A DNA stretch of 64,000 nucleotides from Diphasiastrum complanatum (taxonomy: Eukaryota > Streptophyta > Lycopodiopsida > Lycopodiales > Lycopodiaceae), in contig CM055108.1 of assembly GCA_029204225.1 (NCBI GenBank), forward strand, positions 6,689,608 to 6,753,607, given 5' to 3'. Of this stretch, positions 1-11,841 are shown piece after piece. A program made the translations under genes and the position numbers. Numbering within the stretch: the first letter of the stretch is position 1; each line of letters starts with the position of its first letter. The notes beneath the pieces were generated by a model that did not search any database, was not told the origin of the DNA, and saw nothing but the letters and a program-made list of their open reading frames with translations.

Positions 1-660
1 GGTAGAGGCATTAGGTGGGCGCCTTGCGAGTGTTTGGCTGTACGGCATATGCCCATGTTCCCAAGGATGACAAGAAGAAGCCGGATGCAAAATTAGCAAA
101 ATGTATTTTCTTGGGATACAATGAGGAAAACAAAGCCTACTGACTTTATGATCTCACAAGCAAGAAGAGGATTATATGTCGAGATGTGATCAATGAACAG
201 GATCATTCGCCTCCTGTGGAGGAACATGAGAAAGAGGGAACAAGTGAGTTCGTTCCAATACTTGATGAACCACATCCATATATTGAGGAGTCTCAAGATA
301 ATCATATGAGTGATCGAGAGGAAGAATTTGAGGAGACTAAGAAGCGGAAGGAAAGGAGCAAAGCTGTTGAGTTCTATTCGTCGTCTTCATCACCAACTGC
401 AAGAAGGCCTTGTACGGTTTGAAACAGGCCCTTAGAGCCTGGTATAGTTGTATTGACGACTATTTTGCCAAGGAGAAATTTAATAAAGAGCCATTACTAC
501 TGCAACTTGTATGCGAAGGAGGAAGATGGGAACATCGTCTTGATAGTTCTCTATGTGGATGGCTTAAGTGAAGGAGGTTTCTTCAAGGAAGATGGACGTA
601 CACCAGTTGGGAAGTTTGCATATGACATAGTGTCAAGGCAGATGTCATGATGAGATGCTT
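1..660 (+). pseudogene. Decayed Ty1/copia pol fragment (integrase tail joined to RT)
   Basis: Translating the plus strand from the window edge gives typical copia integrase C-terminal sequence (FGCTAYAH-like start, then AKCIFLGYNEENKAY at about 90-140), followed by an acidic linker that stays open from 186 to 422. At about 400-450 the frame shifts into the RT motif ALYGLKQALRAWYS, and 453-650 carries a later RT stretch ending in VLIVLYVDG. The RT N-terminal part is missing, the first stop interrupts the integrase tail near 141, and no RNase H follows, so this is a broken remnant. Its 5' part lies outside the window. Confidence 0.8.
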
Positions 661-3299
661 TCTAAGTTGAGAAGTTGTTTGGAGCAAGTGACTCTATGTG
701 TGAGATAGAGGCAAGAGATTCCATGGAGAAGATAATATCAAGAACTTTGTGTGAGAAAGTATTTGAGGGGGAGTTTAGTTACTTTGTGTGAGGAGGTATT
801 GTATACGTTTTATCTTTCTATTGAGGATGCTCTATTACTTGCATATTTGGATTGGTTCATGGACGACATTCTATTTGTATCATTGTTGGAGAGTGATTGA
901 AGACAGGAATGCAAACATGAAGTGTATATCCAAGGGGAGTGGTTCAAGCTAAGTCCATCAAGTCCATCACAGGTGGTAACTTATGAGAGTACCAGGAGAA
1001 TTGAAGTGGATTCAATTCAAGGAATCGCCATAAGTGGAGCCACATACTTACGAAGTAAAGGTTCCTAATGTGGGTGTTGATGCATGAGATTTGATGTTTT
1101 GGCGAGATCCTTACATATTTTAGCTTGGAAGATGTTCTAAAAGACCAAGTGAGTCAATCTTCATGCAAAGTTCTCAAAGTTATGGCAAAGGTTAATCATG
1201 TCCACATAATCTGATTTAGGGGAGTCAAGTTGTTTGAGCCTAAGGTAAGTAATGCGTGCATAAACTTTATTAAGTGCCAAAATTTTAAGGATAGTATACT
1301 GTGTGGAAATAATTCAGGAGTGTGCAACGTTGAGGATATTAATTTTAATATATATCATTGTAGATGTTAAGAAAGTTTTAGGTGCTCCTTTTTGTTGAAT
1401 TTCTTTGAGTCCTCTACCCTTGAATTTTCCCAACGTATTCTTTGGATTACCTTAGTCGACTTTTCTTTTGAAATTCTTAACATCTTGATTTTCTCAATTT
1501 AATTCGAGTCCCAAGGTCCAACTTTCGGGTTTTCTTGAGCTAGTCTTCTTGAGTCTAAAACCCTCGACTTTTCTTGCTTCTTTTCTCACTAATTTTTCAA
1601 ATGATGGAGAGAAGAACACCACCAAGGCATTGCTCCGAGAAGAGAAAAATGACAATGAGAAAGATTGTTGAGGAAACCATATGTCGAAGAGCTTTAGTTA
1701 TCAAAATCATGTTGTTTTCAACAATCAAGAGGATGCTTTGTAAGATAAACACATGTCCTAGTTTGTGGCAAGACTTGTCAAGGGCCAAAAACATATTTCA
1801 ACAAAGGAAATAATCTGAACGAGTCTATGTCTCAATTTGAGAAATACTCACCCAAGAATTCCGTATATCCTATGCACACAATTTTCCCGATGAATCCAAA
1901 AGACCCATAAATCATGTGTCTTACAAGCAATACACATAAACAAACAGTTCCTGGTGAATTCCTTTCACATTGTCCGTTTTGCCAATTAACTTCCTCAGGA
2001 GTAAACCAATTACTCAAGTTAATTGCTAATGATTTAGAAATTTAATTATACATGTATAACACCACATTTAGATCCTTATCCAAATCACTTTTTAGTTAAC
2101 CAATTGTCTTTCATAGAAAAATCCGTTAACTCTGCAAGTATTTGTTTCAACAATACTTGATCATATGTCTATGTTTACCGACTAGGTTAAGTGCACCAAA
2201 TAACCCTAGCAACCAGAAATACATAGTAGATCCATACAAGATTAAACGTGCACATATGAGAATAATCTCACTATGACCCAGTACATAACACATGTTCTAT
2301 TTGGTAGATTCCTCCAGAATCCGCATATGTTACTCTCATATCTCACTGAGAATCTTGTAACTCAGCTACAAAAGAATTCTATTTCTCGTGAGTAAATAAC
2401 ATATCTGGAAAATCTCTGAGACTAGGGATACATCCTCTCTCACGAATTTTCCAACCCACTTACAGCTTTGTACCAAATTTCCCTCATCAACCCCTCCCTG
2501 ATCCTAGTATTCCAACTAAGATTAGGTTGATTTTACACAGACATCCCAATGATCAAATTCACTTCTATCCTTCCAACCAAGGATTTATTCCGTAATACTT
2601 ATAATGATTTCCAATTTCAATCCATTTCTAGTTCCATATTGTTCCACACAATCCCTAGAAAATTTCTCTCAAATCTGTGCAACTGATAGGTCCTTTAATA
2701 GAAATCTCACTCATCACTTCACCCCTCCTTTTAAAAGAAATTTCCAAATTCTTATAAAAGTTTGCCAGAGAGATGACAAATGAAAATACCAGAATCGTGA
2801 AAAGTCAATAATAAGTGCCTTCCCAATAAGGTTCACTCTATTAAACACAGAACTTCTCTTCTAGATATTCTCAACACCTATTTGAGATTTGCCTATGCAT
2901 AAGAGACTGGGATTAAGAAATTGAAAATACCAACATCTTGGAACATTCCAAATTCCAAGCCTTATCCAAGTAGTAATTCCATGATTATAAACAGTCCTTC
3001 AAGAAAAGAATGAGTTTCATACTAGAAGAATCATATGGATTGAATCTGATGTCCAAAAATGAGAAATTTAAGAAGGGTTCTTTTAAAAGGTGAGAAATAG
3101 TTTTAAGGGCTCTCTGATTTTGTAAATTATGAGATACCAATAATGGGTCTAGACTAAATCTCAAAATTTCCCAAAATACCCTCCAATTAACCAATGATCT
3201 AATTTTTCCCATATCGCTAATAGGTACGGTACTCGAACTTACCATTGGTAATCAGATTTTTACAGTCCTAGAATTCCCTTTCCGAAATTATTGATGTCC
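661..3299. other. Intergenic, no recognisable gene
   Basis: No open frame here has recognisable protein character on either strand. A purine run at about 764-773 could be a polypurine tract of the neighbouring copia remnant, but no LTR pair was found. The last five bases, completed by 3301-3304, are the left target duplication of the gypsy insertion. Confidence 0.5.
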
Positions 3300-3304
3300 C
3301 ATAC

Positions 3305-3662
3305 TGTTACGAGCTCGTAACCAGTGCCGAACCCTAGAGAACACAGATAGGTCAGATACCACAGTCAGGGTCGTGTCCAGCGTACATGACCAACAGGGCA
3401 AGACAGTGTGAGTAGTGTGCCCCAGCACGGTCCATAGCCATGGCGGGCCTAACACAGCCTAGGGACCCTGTCAGCAGGATAGGGCCCACAGTTGGGTCCC
3501 GACGTGCAGTCGGCCACGTCAGTGCCACGTGGCCGACACTTGGCAGTAGCATGCTACCAGTCCTCACACTGGGCTAGGAGGGGCTTACTCTATATCAGGG
3601 AGTAGGCAAGGTTGGGTGGATCAGTTAGTGTTTGCCCTACTGTGGTGTTAGGATCTATTACA
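3305..3662 (+). repeat. 5' LTR of gypsy element
   Basis: 358 bp, TGTTAC...ATTACA, matched by 9257-9614. Bases 2-17 of the LTR form the perfect palindrome GTTACGAGCTCGTAAC. A second structure at 3509-3537 is an 11-bp perfect stem (GTCGGCCACGT / ACGTGGCCGAC) around a 7-base loop and contains a G-box-like CACGTGGC. The LTR is GC-richer than its surroundings. It should carry the element's promoter, but no convincing TATA box was placed. Confidence 0.97.
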
Positions 3663-3663
3663 C

Positions 3664-3676
3664 TGGTATCAGAGCC
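3664..3676 (+). promoter_or_regulatory. Primer binding site (initiator Met tRNA)
   Basis: TGGTATCAGAGCC lies one base after the LTR end. This is the standard plant PBS complementary to the 3' end of initiator methionine tRNA, where minus-strand DNA synthesis starts. Confidence 0.95.
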
Positions 3677-4465
3677 ATCTCCATCCTAGGGAGTTCAGGA
3701 CAGTAGTAGAGAAAGCTATCAGAAGATAGGAAGTGTTTCTCAGATTCTCAGAGAGGAATAGAGGAGGAGGATCGCTGTAGGAGCAGCCTTCAAACTTCTG
3801 ATTTCCACTGAGAAATCACAGTAGCAAGGAGTCAGATTCCAAGTGTAGGTAACTCGCTGAAAAAACAGCTGTTTCTCACTGACTTCAGAGGATTCTTCGT
3901 AGTTTTCCCAGCGAAATTAGAGTAGGAAGAAGCCAGCACCTCCATCGCTGTACAGTCAGAGACCTACATCCGATTTCCAGGGAAAAAGTTACTGGTTTTC
4001 AGCGAGTTGGAAGCCAAAAAAGAGGAGCAGGGCCAGCGCTGCCAGTGCTTCTGAAAATCTGGTTTTTCAACAAGTTTTTGGGCCCCAACGTCAGAGATTT
4101 GGAGCAAGAGGATTCCTACCAGATCAGCGAGTAGGAGACTTCTGAAATTTCAGAACTCAGAAGGGTTTTTGGACTTCAGATTTGCCTTTTTGTGGACAAG
4201 TTGGATTGCAATCAGACCAGCGAGCTACTATCCTCAAAAAACCGGGAAATTTAGTACCGTTTTGAAGCCTCAAACTGGCATTTTTCGGAACAGCAGGTCT
4301 GAAATTTTGGGGAAAAGAGCTGAAAGGGTTCCTCTTCATTCTTTCTTTGGAAGTACAGTCCTCAGAAACAGCTAAGTCATCTTTCCTTTCCCTTGTATAG
4401 TTGTAAATTAGTCTTTTAGACTTTTTTCCTTCAGAAGTTAAGGTAGCTCTCTTTCAGTTTCGAAG

Positions 4466-6376
4466 ATGACCACTCCTCAGGGACCTGATCAACCCCAGGA
4501 GAGAGGCTTCGACGAACTTGAAACAGAAGCCTTGGCTTACAGAAAAGGGAAGGAACCCATGGAAGTAGAAGAACAGGAACAGTTCGCCGAAGAACTCGAC
4601 GAACTGGTTACCAAGGAGCAGTTCCTCCAATTGGTAACAGAAGTGGATGAACTGAAGCTGGCATTAGCCAATTTCAAGTCCAGTGTGGACGACTCGTTCG
4701 CTGAACTCAAAAACTTGATTTTGAGCTCCGCGAAAGGAAGCCTTCCCTCCACTTCTCAGTTATCCCCTTCTCCACTTCCATCAGTTTCGGGTGAGACTTT
4801 ACGGTCTCACCCCAGTGTTTTTAAAGATTTAAAGCCTCCTACTTTTAATGGGGAAGAGAAGGATAGAAATGCAGATATTCTACAAACCTTCCTCAGCAAA
4901 TGGAAGAACATTCATGCTCTTAAACAGACCCCTGACCATTTGCAAGCAATTGAGGCCAGTCTTTCTTTAGGGCCTATGGCCTATAAGTGGTGGTTAAATC
5001 TCCAGGAGACTGGGCAGACTCCCCGGTCATGGAAAGCTTTTGAAGAAGCTTTCCTAAGAGAATTTCTACCAGAGAATGAACTTGATAGAGCCTGGGAAGC
5101 CTGGGAAAGAACAGTAATGGACAAGTCCCTCATCCAATATATCTCGCAGTATCGAGAGGCAATTTTAAAGATTAAAAATATGGATGACTATCAAAAAATC
5201 AGGGGATTTGTCCGTGGCCTCAAAGATGAATATAAAGTAGAGGTCCAGAGAAACTCGCCTACTACCCTTGAGCAAGCTCTCAGATATGCTCAAATCTATG
5301 ATGATTCAGTGGGTAGGAAGAGAGCGAGACAGCAACCACTTTCTGAGCAGCTTCCTCAGAAAGACTTTCAATTTAAAAAGAAATTTTTAAAAAGAAAGAA
5401 AGAAGATAAATTTAAAGGTGAAGCTCCTCAGAAACGCCCTTCACTCATACAGCCCTTAAAACCAGATGATTTTGAGAAAGCCAAACAAGAACGTTTGTGC
5501 TTTGTGTGTATGGGCAAGGGACACACAGTCAGACAGTGTCCCAAGGGGCCTTTCACTAAAAAAGATAAAAAACAAGTTCATCTTGTTCAGACTGTATGTT
5601 TCCCCAGTAACTCGGCAGCTTCCAAGATCAAAGTGTATCATGAAGATCATGAACACTGTTGCCAGCTGACCTCTGCAATGCTAGCGAGACCCTTCAGCTT
5701 TGGGCCACATGACCTAGTACGTATGCATGGGAAAGTTGGTAACCAGTCAGTAAGAGTCATGGTTGATGATGGGGCAACCCATAATTTCATCAACCACACC
5801 CTGGTTAAAAAGCTTAAACTACCAGAAGTACCTAGTCAGCATAGGTACATAGTTTCATTAGCTAAGGGTGAAGATAAAAAAATATGGGAAACTATGGTAA
5901 GTAAGTTAAATCTTGGTATTCAGGGGTACCAAGATGAAATAAACTTTCAGATAATGCACCTGGATCGAACAGACATTGTTCTCGGGAGAGATTGGCTCTA
6001 CAGTTTAGGACCTTCCCTCCACAGAAACTATCAGGAGAACACCCTCAGCTTTCAGTATAAAGGCCGAGAGATCCAGTTGCATGGGGAGCATGATGTTCCC
6101 AACAGCCCTATGGTCTGCAGTTCAGAGCTCTGTCAGCTAATCGGAGACGAAGACCATCAGGTATTCTTATGTGACTTTCAGTTTATTCCTGAAGTTTCTA
6201 TTTCCAGTTCTATTCAGCAGAAAATCAGTAAATTAGAAACTTTATTGTCTAAATTTAAAGATGTTTTTCCTGAAGATTTGCCACATGGTTTACCACCTAG
6301 CAGAGAGGTAGATCATGTAATAAACCTAGTACCAGGTACAGCACCTGTTTCTAAACCTCCGTATCGGGTCAGCTGA
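4466..6376 (+). CDS. Gypsy Gag-protease polyprotein, ending at a TGA before RT
   Basis: 636 codons. The N-terminal third is acidic and probably coiled; retrotransposon Gag sequence runs to about residue 290 (WWLNLQ and FLREFLPENE motifs), followed by a basic linker. A CCHC knuckle lies at residues 345-358 (CFVCMGKGHTVRQC). The aspartic protease active site is at 433-437 and reads VDDGA, with Asp where Ser or Thr usually follows the catalytic Asp. The frame continues past PPYRVS at the protease/RT boundary into the pol frame after one TGA at 6374-6376. The start AAGATGACC was chosen because it is the first ATG of the frame after the leader. The stop may be decay or a recoding site; the family more often has an uninterrupted frame. 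Confidence 0.92.
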   Translation: MTTPQGPDQPQERGFDELETEALAYRKGKEPMEVEEQEQFAEELDELVTKEQFLQLVTEVDELKLALANFKSSVDDSFAELKNLILSSAKGSLPSTSQLSPSPLPSVSGETLRSHPSVFKDLKPPTFNGEEKDRNADILQTFLSKWKNIHALKQTPDHLQAIEASLSLGPMAYKWWLNLQETGQTPRSWKAFEEAFLREFLPENELDRAWEAWERTVMDKSLIQYISQYREAILKIKNMDDYQKIRGFVRGLKDEYKVEVQRNSPTTLEQALRYAQIYDDSVGRKRARQQPLSEQLPQKDFQFKKKFLKRKKEDKFKGEAPQKRPSLIQPLKPDDFEKAKQERLCFVCMGKGHTVRQCPKGPFTKKDKKQVHLVQTVCFPSNSAASKIKVYHEDHEHCCQLTSAMLARPFSFGPHDLVRMHGKVGNQSVRVMVDDGATHNFINHTLVKKLKLPEVPSQHRYIVSLAKGEDKKIWETMVSKLNLGIQGYQDEINFQIMHLDRTDIVLGRDWLYSLGPSLHRNYQENTLSFQYKGREIQLHGEHDVPNSPMVCSSELCQLIGDEDHQVFLCDFQFIPEVSISSSIQQKISKLETLLSKFKDVFPEDLPHGLPPSREVDHVINLVPGTAPVSKPPYRVS

Positions 6377-9019
6377 ACAGAGGATGAAGAAATAACTAGG
6401 CAGTTAACAGACTATCTTGGGAAAGGCCAAATTCAGACCAGTAGTTCACCATGGGCCTCACCAGTCCTATTGGTGAAAAAGAAAGAGGGGTCTATGCGTC
6501 TTTGCGTAGATTACAGAGCCCTCAATAAAGTCACAATTAAGAATAAATACCCTATGCCTCGAGCAGACGAGTTGTTTGATCAACTCGACGGGGCTAAGTT
6601 TTTCAGCAAAATAGACCTCAGATCGGGATATCATCAAGTCCGTATAAAATCGGAAGATGTCTCGAAAACAGCTTTTAGGACTCGTCACGGTCATTATGAG
6701 TTTAAGGTGATGCCATTTGGGCTCACAAATGCTCCAGCTACCTTTATGACCTTGATGAACAGTGTCCTCAGACCATACTTGGGTAAGTTTGTAGTCGTAT
6801 TTTTAGATGACATCCTCGTCTACAGCAAAACGAGGAAGGAGCATCTAAAACACCTCAGAAAGGTGTTTCGACTGCTCAGAAAGCATAAGCTTTATGCTAA
6901 ACAATCCAAGTGTGAATTCTTCGTTGAAGAAGTAGCATATTTGGGTCACATTATCTCTTCAGATGGGATTAAGATGGACCCAAATAAGGTTAAAGCCATA
7001 CTCAGTTGGCTGAGACCTCAGAATATTTTGGAACTTCAAATCTTTCTTGGTCTGGCGGGATATTACAGACGATTTGTCAAGGAATATGCTCAGATAGCAG
7101 TCCCTATGACAAATCTCCTTAAGGGGAAGGGAAAGGAGTTCATTTGGGAGTCCGCACAACAGGAGAGCTTTGATGCTCTCAAAACAGCCTTAGCTACAGC
7201 ACCAGTTTTAAAGGTCGTCGACCCCAATCAGCCATTTGTGGTCGAAACAGATGCTAGCGACTTTGCAGTAGGTGCTGTGCTAACTCAGGGTGGACGACCA
7301 GTTGCGTTCGAGAGTAAAAAACTCGAGCCAGCACAGACTAGGTATAGTGCCTATGAAAAGGAACTCTTTTCTATAGTCCATGCCCTTAAGACTTGGAGGC
7401 ATTATTTGTATGGTGCCAACTTTGAGGTCCTGACAGACCATGAGAGTCTCAGATACCTTTGCAATCAACCTGAGCTTAGAGGTCGGAAAGCTCGTTGGGC
7501 AGAGTTGATGCAAGAGTTTGACATGTCTATCAGATATAGGCGTGGAAAATTCAATACAGTAGCAGATGCCCTTAGCAGAATGCCTATGATAAACGAGCTG
7601 AGTTTTACTCAGATTCGTAATGAGTTACTCGAGTCCTTGAGAGGGAAATGCCAGCATGATGCATTCTTCTCTATTATCTGGAACTCAGTCCAGAACAGAC
7701 AGTTACAGACTCCAGAACCAGTTCCCGGGGCTGGTGCCAGTTCATCCAAGAATACGGCAGCTTCCGTTGAGGATGATGATGAGTCCGAGTATACGTCATC
7801 AGATGACGTTGAGGATTCTGAGCCTGTATTACCCAAGCAAACCCCAGTGGTTGAGGGTCAGTTGACTCAAGGATTCAAATGGAAACAGTATTCCATTCAG
7901 GATGAGTACTTGCTCTATAGAGATAGAGTATGTGTCCCCAATTCAGAGGATTATAGGCAGCAGGTCCTATATGAATGTCATGACAATCCTAGCGCGGGAC
8001 ACCCAGGCATACAGAAGACCTATGAGCTTCTTCGTAGGCAATTTTTCTGGCCCAGTATGAAAAGGGACGTCCACCAGTATGTAACCAGTTGCCAGAAATG
8101 TCAAGTAAATAAAGCAGAGCGTTTAAAGGCAGGAGGGTTGTTGCATCCCTTAGAAATACCAGCTGGTAAATGGGAGAGTATCTCCATGGATTTTATAGTA
8201 GGCCTGCCTAAAACCCAAAAGGGTAATGACGCTATATGGGTCACAGTTGACCGTCTGACCAAAATGGCTCATTTTATTCCGACCAAAACAACCGTTAGAG
8301 CTCCAGAGTTAGCGAGGTTGTTTGTAGACGGGCTATTTAAATTGTACGGTCTACCTTCCGGCATAGTCAGCGACCGGGACAGTAAGTTTACTGGAAATTT
8401 TTGGAAGGCAGTATTCCATCATCTCCATACTAAACTTAATATGAGTACCACCGACCATCCACAGACGGACGGTCAAACAGAAAGGGTAAATCAAGTGCTG
8501 GAGGATATGCTTCGTGCATACGTCAGCAAGAGGCAGACTAATTGGGAGGAGTATCTCTCGATATTAGAGTTTGCTTACAACAGTACCAAACATTCAGCTA
8601 CGGGATACAGCCCATTTATGCTGATGTACGGTTTTCAGCCACGCTCACCCACAGCTGTAGGGTTTAAACAAGAAAAAGTTGAAGCAGCCAGAAACTTTTT
8701 AGAAGACCTAAACCAGATGATAGAACATGCTAAGTGTAGCATTAGACAATCCCAGGATCGAGCCAGGCATTATGCAGATCCACACAGACGGGATGTGCAG
8801 TTCTCCACTGGTGAGAGAGTCTACTTGAGAGTCCCAGTTGACTCTAAAACCCTCAAATCAGGAGTGTGTGCTAAGTTGTCTCCAAGGTATTGTGGTCCCT
8901 TTACCATCAGTAGGAGACTAGGCGAGGTCACCTATGAACTAGAACTCCCACACAGCAGTAAGGTTTTTCCAGTTTTTCATGTAAGTCAGTTACGAAAAAG
9001 CCTTAACCAGATCAGATAA
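6377..9019 (+). CDS. Gypsy Pol: RT, RNase H, integrase
   Basis: This is in the same frame as Gag-protease, directly after the TGA; the first ATG is at 6470, already inside RT. Numbering from 6470, RT carries the catalytic FLDD at 111-114 and RNase H has ETDASDF with Asp 261. The integrase zinc-binding region begins near His 504 and ends with paired Cys about 541-544. The integrase catalytic residues are Asp 574 (SMDF), Asp 635 (VSDRD) and Glu 671 (TERVNQ), giving the D-D-35-E spacing. The GPF/Y-like stretch [12 protein letters not shown] and HVSQLRKSL follow. All catalytic residues are present. The frame ends at TAA 9017-9019 because of a one-base shift; the chromodomain continues in another frame. 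Confidence 0.93.
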   Translation, partial: TEDEEITRQLTDYLGKGQIQTSSSPWASPVLLVKKKEGSMRLCVDYRALNKVTIKNKYPMPRADELFDQLDGAKFFSKIDLRSGYHQVRIKSEDVSKTAFRTRHGHYEFKVMPFGLTNAPATFMTLMNSVLRPYLGKFVVVFLDDILVYSKTRKEHLKHLRKVFRLLRKHKLYAKQSKCEFFVEEVAYLGHIISSDGIKMDPNKVKAILSWLRPQNILELQIFLGLAGYYRRFVKEYAQIAVPMTNLLKGKGKEFIWESAQQESFDALKTALATAPVLKVVDPNQPFVVETDASDFAVGAVLTQGGRPVAFESKKLEPAQTRYSAYEKELFSIVHALKTWRHYLYGANFEVLTDHESLRYLCNQPELRGRKARWAELMQEFDMSIRYRRGKFNTVADALSRMPMINELSFTQIRNELLESLRGKCQHDAFFSIIWNSVQNRQLQTPEPVPGAGASSSKNTAASVEDDDESEYTSSDDVEDSEPVLPKQTPVVEGQLTQGFKWKQYSIQDEYLLYRDRVCVPNSEDYRQQVLYECHDNPSAGHPGIQKTYELLRRQFFWPSMKRDVHQYVTSCQKCQVNKAERLKAGGLLHPLEIPAGKWESISMDFIVGLPKTQKGNDAIWVTVDRLTKMAHFIPTKTTVRAPELARLFVDGLFKLYGLPSGIVSDRDSKFTGNFWKAVFHHLHTKLNMSTTDHPQTDGQTERVNQVLEDMLRAYVSKRQTNWEEYLSILEFAYNSTKHSATGYSPFMLMYGFQPRSPTAVGFKQEKVEAARNFLEDLNQMIEHAKCSIRQSQDRARHYADPHRRDVQFSTGERVYLRVPVDSKTLKSGVCAKLSPRYCGPFTISRRLGEVTYELELPHSSKVFPVFHVSQLRKSLNQIR

Positions 9020-9245
9020 TCTGGTAGGGGACAGTGTTCTAGTTCTCCCATTGGATCCTCAACCACCTCCACATGAACCAGAGGAGATTCTTGATAGTAG
9101 AGAGACGCAGACTCGTCATACTCTATACCGAGAATATCTGGTTAAGTGGAATGATCAGCTTGTTGAGAATGCCACTTGGGAAAGAGGCAGCGTCCTTCGC
9201 AAGATTTTTCCAGACTTTGTCTTAGAGGACCAAGACGGTTCTTAA
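9015..9245 (+). pseudogene. Chromodomain tail of the gypsy Pol, displaced by a frameshift
   Basis: The frame one base away from Pol reads through from about 9012 to the TAA at 9243-9245. It has an Asp/Pro-rich linker and then a short chromodomain (YLVKWNDQLVENATWE), followed by a terminal helix-like stretch. Chromodomains on integrases are thought to steer insertion to particular chromatin. There is no ATG of its own before the domain, so it would normally be the C terminus of Pol. The shift lies close to 9011. Confidence 0.88.
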
Positions 9246-9256
9246 GGGGGAGGGAG
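9243..9256 (+). promoter_or_regulatory. Polypurine tract of gypsy element
   Basis: AAGGGGGAGGGAG directly abuts the 3' LTR and overlaps the stop codon of the chromodomain frame. It is the expected plus-strand primer. Confidence 0.9.
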
Positions 9257-9614
9257 TGTTACGAGCTCGTAACCAGTGCCGAACCCTAGAGAACACAGAT
9301 AGGTCAGATACCACAGTCAGGGTCGTGTCCAGCGTACATGACCAACAGGGCAAGACAGTGTGAGTAGTGTGCCCCAGCACGGTCCATAGCCATGGCGGGC
9401 CTAACACAGCCTAGGGACCCTGTCAGCAGGATAGGGCCCACAGTTGGGTCCCGACGTGCAGTCGGCCACGTCAGTGCCACGTGGCCGACACTTGGCAGTA
9501 GCATGCTACCAGTCCTCACACTGGGCTAGGAGGGGCTTACTCTATATCAGGGAGTAGGCAAGGTTGGGTGGATCAGTTAGTGCTTGCCCTACTGTGGTGT
9601 TAGGATCTATTACA
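9257..9614 (+). repeat. 3' LTR of gypsy element
   Basis: 358 bp with a single visible difference from the 5' LTR. The palindrome recurs at 9258-9273 and the G-box hairpin at 9461-9489. The target duplication CATAC follows at 9615-9619. Confidence 0.97.
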
Positions 9615-9619
9615 CATAC

Positions 9620-11841
9620 CACCAGCTCTTCCTTCCAAACAATCCTTAACCGCCGTATCTGATATTATAGAGATCCGAAGAATCAATCCAGAATTCCTAT
9701 ACCAAGTATAGGCACATATCATTATAACCAAATACTACAAAATCCATAAATTTATTTTCAGGTACGAAAGGATGGATCCAACCATAAGACTCCACACGTG
9801 GATTACCGTCAAATTTTAAGTATATCTGGTTAGTAAAAACTTTATCAATCAAGGATCCATATCCTTAAAAGAAAGCCATTTACAATACTAACAGCTTGAA
9901 CGTGATCCATATGTTTCTTATTCATCCAAATCATATAAAAATTTACGGTCATTCTCATGGTCATACCTGACATCAAACAGGAATTCAACTAAATGAAATC
10001 CATTAATCAATTTTACTATGGAATTACTCCATAACTGGTATTATGCAACTTATACACAGGGATTATCAAGAAATCCAAATTACATAACACAAATTCATTT
10101 AATAATCCAGGTGTCTATTATTGTCCCATCCTTAGATTTTTCGGTCCCCCGAAAAATTTTGTCAACAAAGGTGTAAGAATTTCCCGTAAAAACATAGTAA
10201 ATGATAACCGATTTTCCCTTTTCATTTTACTGGCTCTAGTAGTACTCTGTCAAAGTCGGTTACTTTTAAGAAGGGGGATGACACTCAGTTGACCATGCAT
10301 TGACATAGACTCACTGATAACCAATTTGAATGGCCCATTGCCTCTTTAGAAGTTTCATTTATGAAAAATTAAGAAAGTACAGTAGAAAATTTAGAATCTT
10401 TGCAAGATCTAACATGCATGCTTATTGAATCCTTGATTAAATATCATATGCAAAGAAAAAAAAACGCAATAAATTATTACTTGCAACTAAATTGAGGAAA
10501 ATTGAATTCAAATCTCAGCACTTGAGATGCGTTCATTAAAGGTTCAATCCATTAGTATGAAATTCTAACTTGCTATCTCAAATTACTATATAAATCTTGA
10601 TAATTCAATTTAGATCTATGCACTTCTCTTAACTATACATTGTCTATTTTCAACGAAACCACCATCTTCTCCTTGAGGATGTTATTAGCACCTTCATCAT
10701 TCGTGACTACAAATAACATAAGTCTGGTTGTGACCGACGAGCATCAATATTCGGACTGGAGAGATATATTTTCCCTAGAAGATAGGCTTGGTTAATTCCC
10801 ATGTTGATACCCTACTATCAACTAATAACTAGCCTTATACTATGCCCAATAGATAACCACCAAAAATCATTTTGTGCTAAGAATCTTGCCAATATTCATA
10901 ATCAATGACTAAATTAGCATAGGGAGTTCTCACACACCTAAAACCAATACTGCATCTTACTAACAAATCTATCAAAAATCTTTTTGACTCGACCTAAGAA
11001 GTCCTGAACTTGACCTAGGTAAGTTTTTCATGCATGCAGCCTTACGTACCTGACCTAGGCCCATAGTCCTAAGTTAGTCTAGCGTCTTACCAAATTGTTT
11101 CTCAAATCAAATCTTTGGGAAATTACCTCTAGCCATCACAATTCCTTGGATAATTTCACCAGATCCATCATGTACCCTTAGGATCGTTCACCGCATCTAG
11201 GACAATTTCTAGGATAACTCACTACACCCAACACAATTCTTAGGACAATTCAAGGAACACAACACAACTCTTATCTTAGAATGATTTAAAGCATCCAATA
11301 TTGTTCTAAGATGATCGAGCCATGTTTGAATGGTGTAACATCTCCACCTACTAGAATCAATTGCCCTTAGCTAAAAAGAGCATTCTCACAAGACTCATAA
11401 TCATAATTGTATCCATGAATGGATATCCTTCATTATCTTCTTAAAGGATTTCGTTTTACTCAGAACTTACAATATAGATCTTTCTTAAGTAATACTACTT
11501 CATCATGTTTATTTCTTTCTAAGATTTTCAGTATACATAATTTACCTAAGTCTATCTTGACTAATCATGATACCAAATTTTGAAATGATTTTTGGCAGCA
11601 TCTCACTAAGGCTTAAGCTCCTTAGCATGGACTGCCATATCATTCATCTACTAGCAGTTATTTTGAAGTGCTATTTGCACACTAGAAGACTATTTGAAAG
11701 TTTTTGGTTTCTTTCAGAGGTACTAATTGGGATCTATTTTTATTCTTCACTAAGTTATGTTGCAACAGTTTTTTCAGTTTTAGTAACGCTTTTACATCGT
11801 TCCAGCCCTTGTTACACGGCTTGTTTGTTACTACCACGGAT
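9620..11841. other. Intergenic, no recognisable gene
   Basis: AT-rich sequence that continues the pre-insertion locus from before 3300. Plus-strand open stretches at 11567-11919 have no protein-like features. AAGAAGGGGGATGAC near 10269 resembles a polypurine tract plus LTR start, but no partner LTR was found. Confidence 0.5.

Larger units (their letters stand above)
3305..9614 (+). mobile_element. Full-length Ty3/gypsy chromodomain retrotransposon
   Basis: A 6310-bp element bounded by two 358-bp LTRs (TG...CA) and flanked by the 5-bp target duplication CATAC at 3300-3304 and 9615-9619. The order is LTR, initiator-Met primer site, a leader of about 790 bp, Gag with a CCHC knuckle, protease, RT, RNase H, integrase, chromodomain, polypurine tract and LTR. 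Integrase following RNase H defines Ty3/gypsy; the C-terminal chromodomain places it among the chromoviruses. By eye the LTRs differ at one position (T/C near 3631 and 9583), so the insertion is recent. The coding frame is nevertheless broken twice: an in-frame TGA between protease and RT, and a one-base shift before the chromodomain. This copy is therefore probably not autonomous. Confidence 0.97.

Noticed and set aside
1574-1813. 79-codon plus-strand open stretch
   Set aside because: Composition is random-like, overlaps an open stretch on the other strand, and has no domain or splice context.
3352-3567. 71-codon minus-strand open frame repeated at 9304-9519
   Set aside because: It lies inside both LTRs of the gypsy element and exists twice only because the LTRs are duplicates; no protein features.
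10260-10290. Possible polypurine tract and LTR start (AAGAAGGGGGATGAC)
   Set aside because: No second LTR, primer site or coding region was found nearby.
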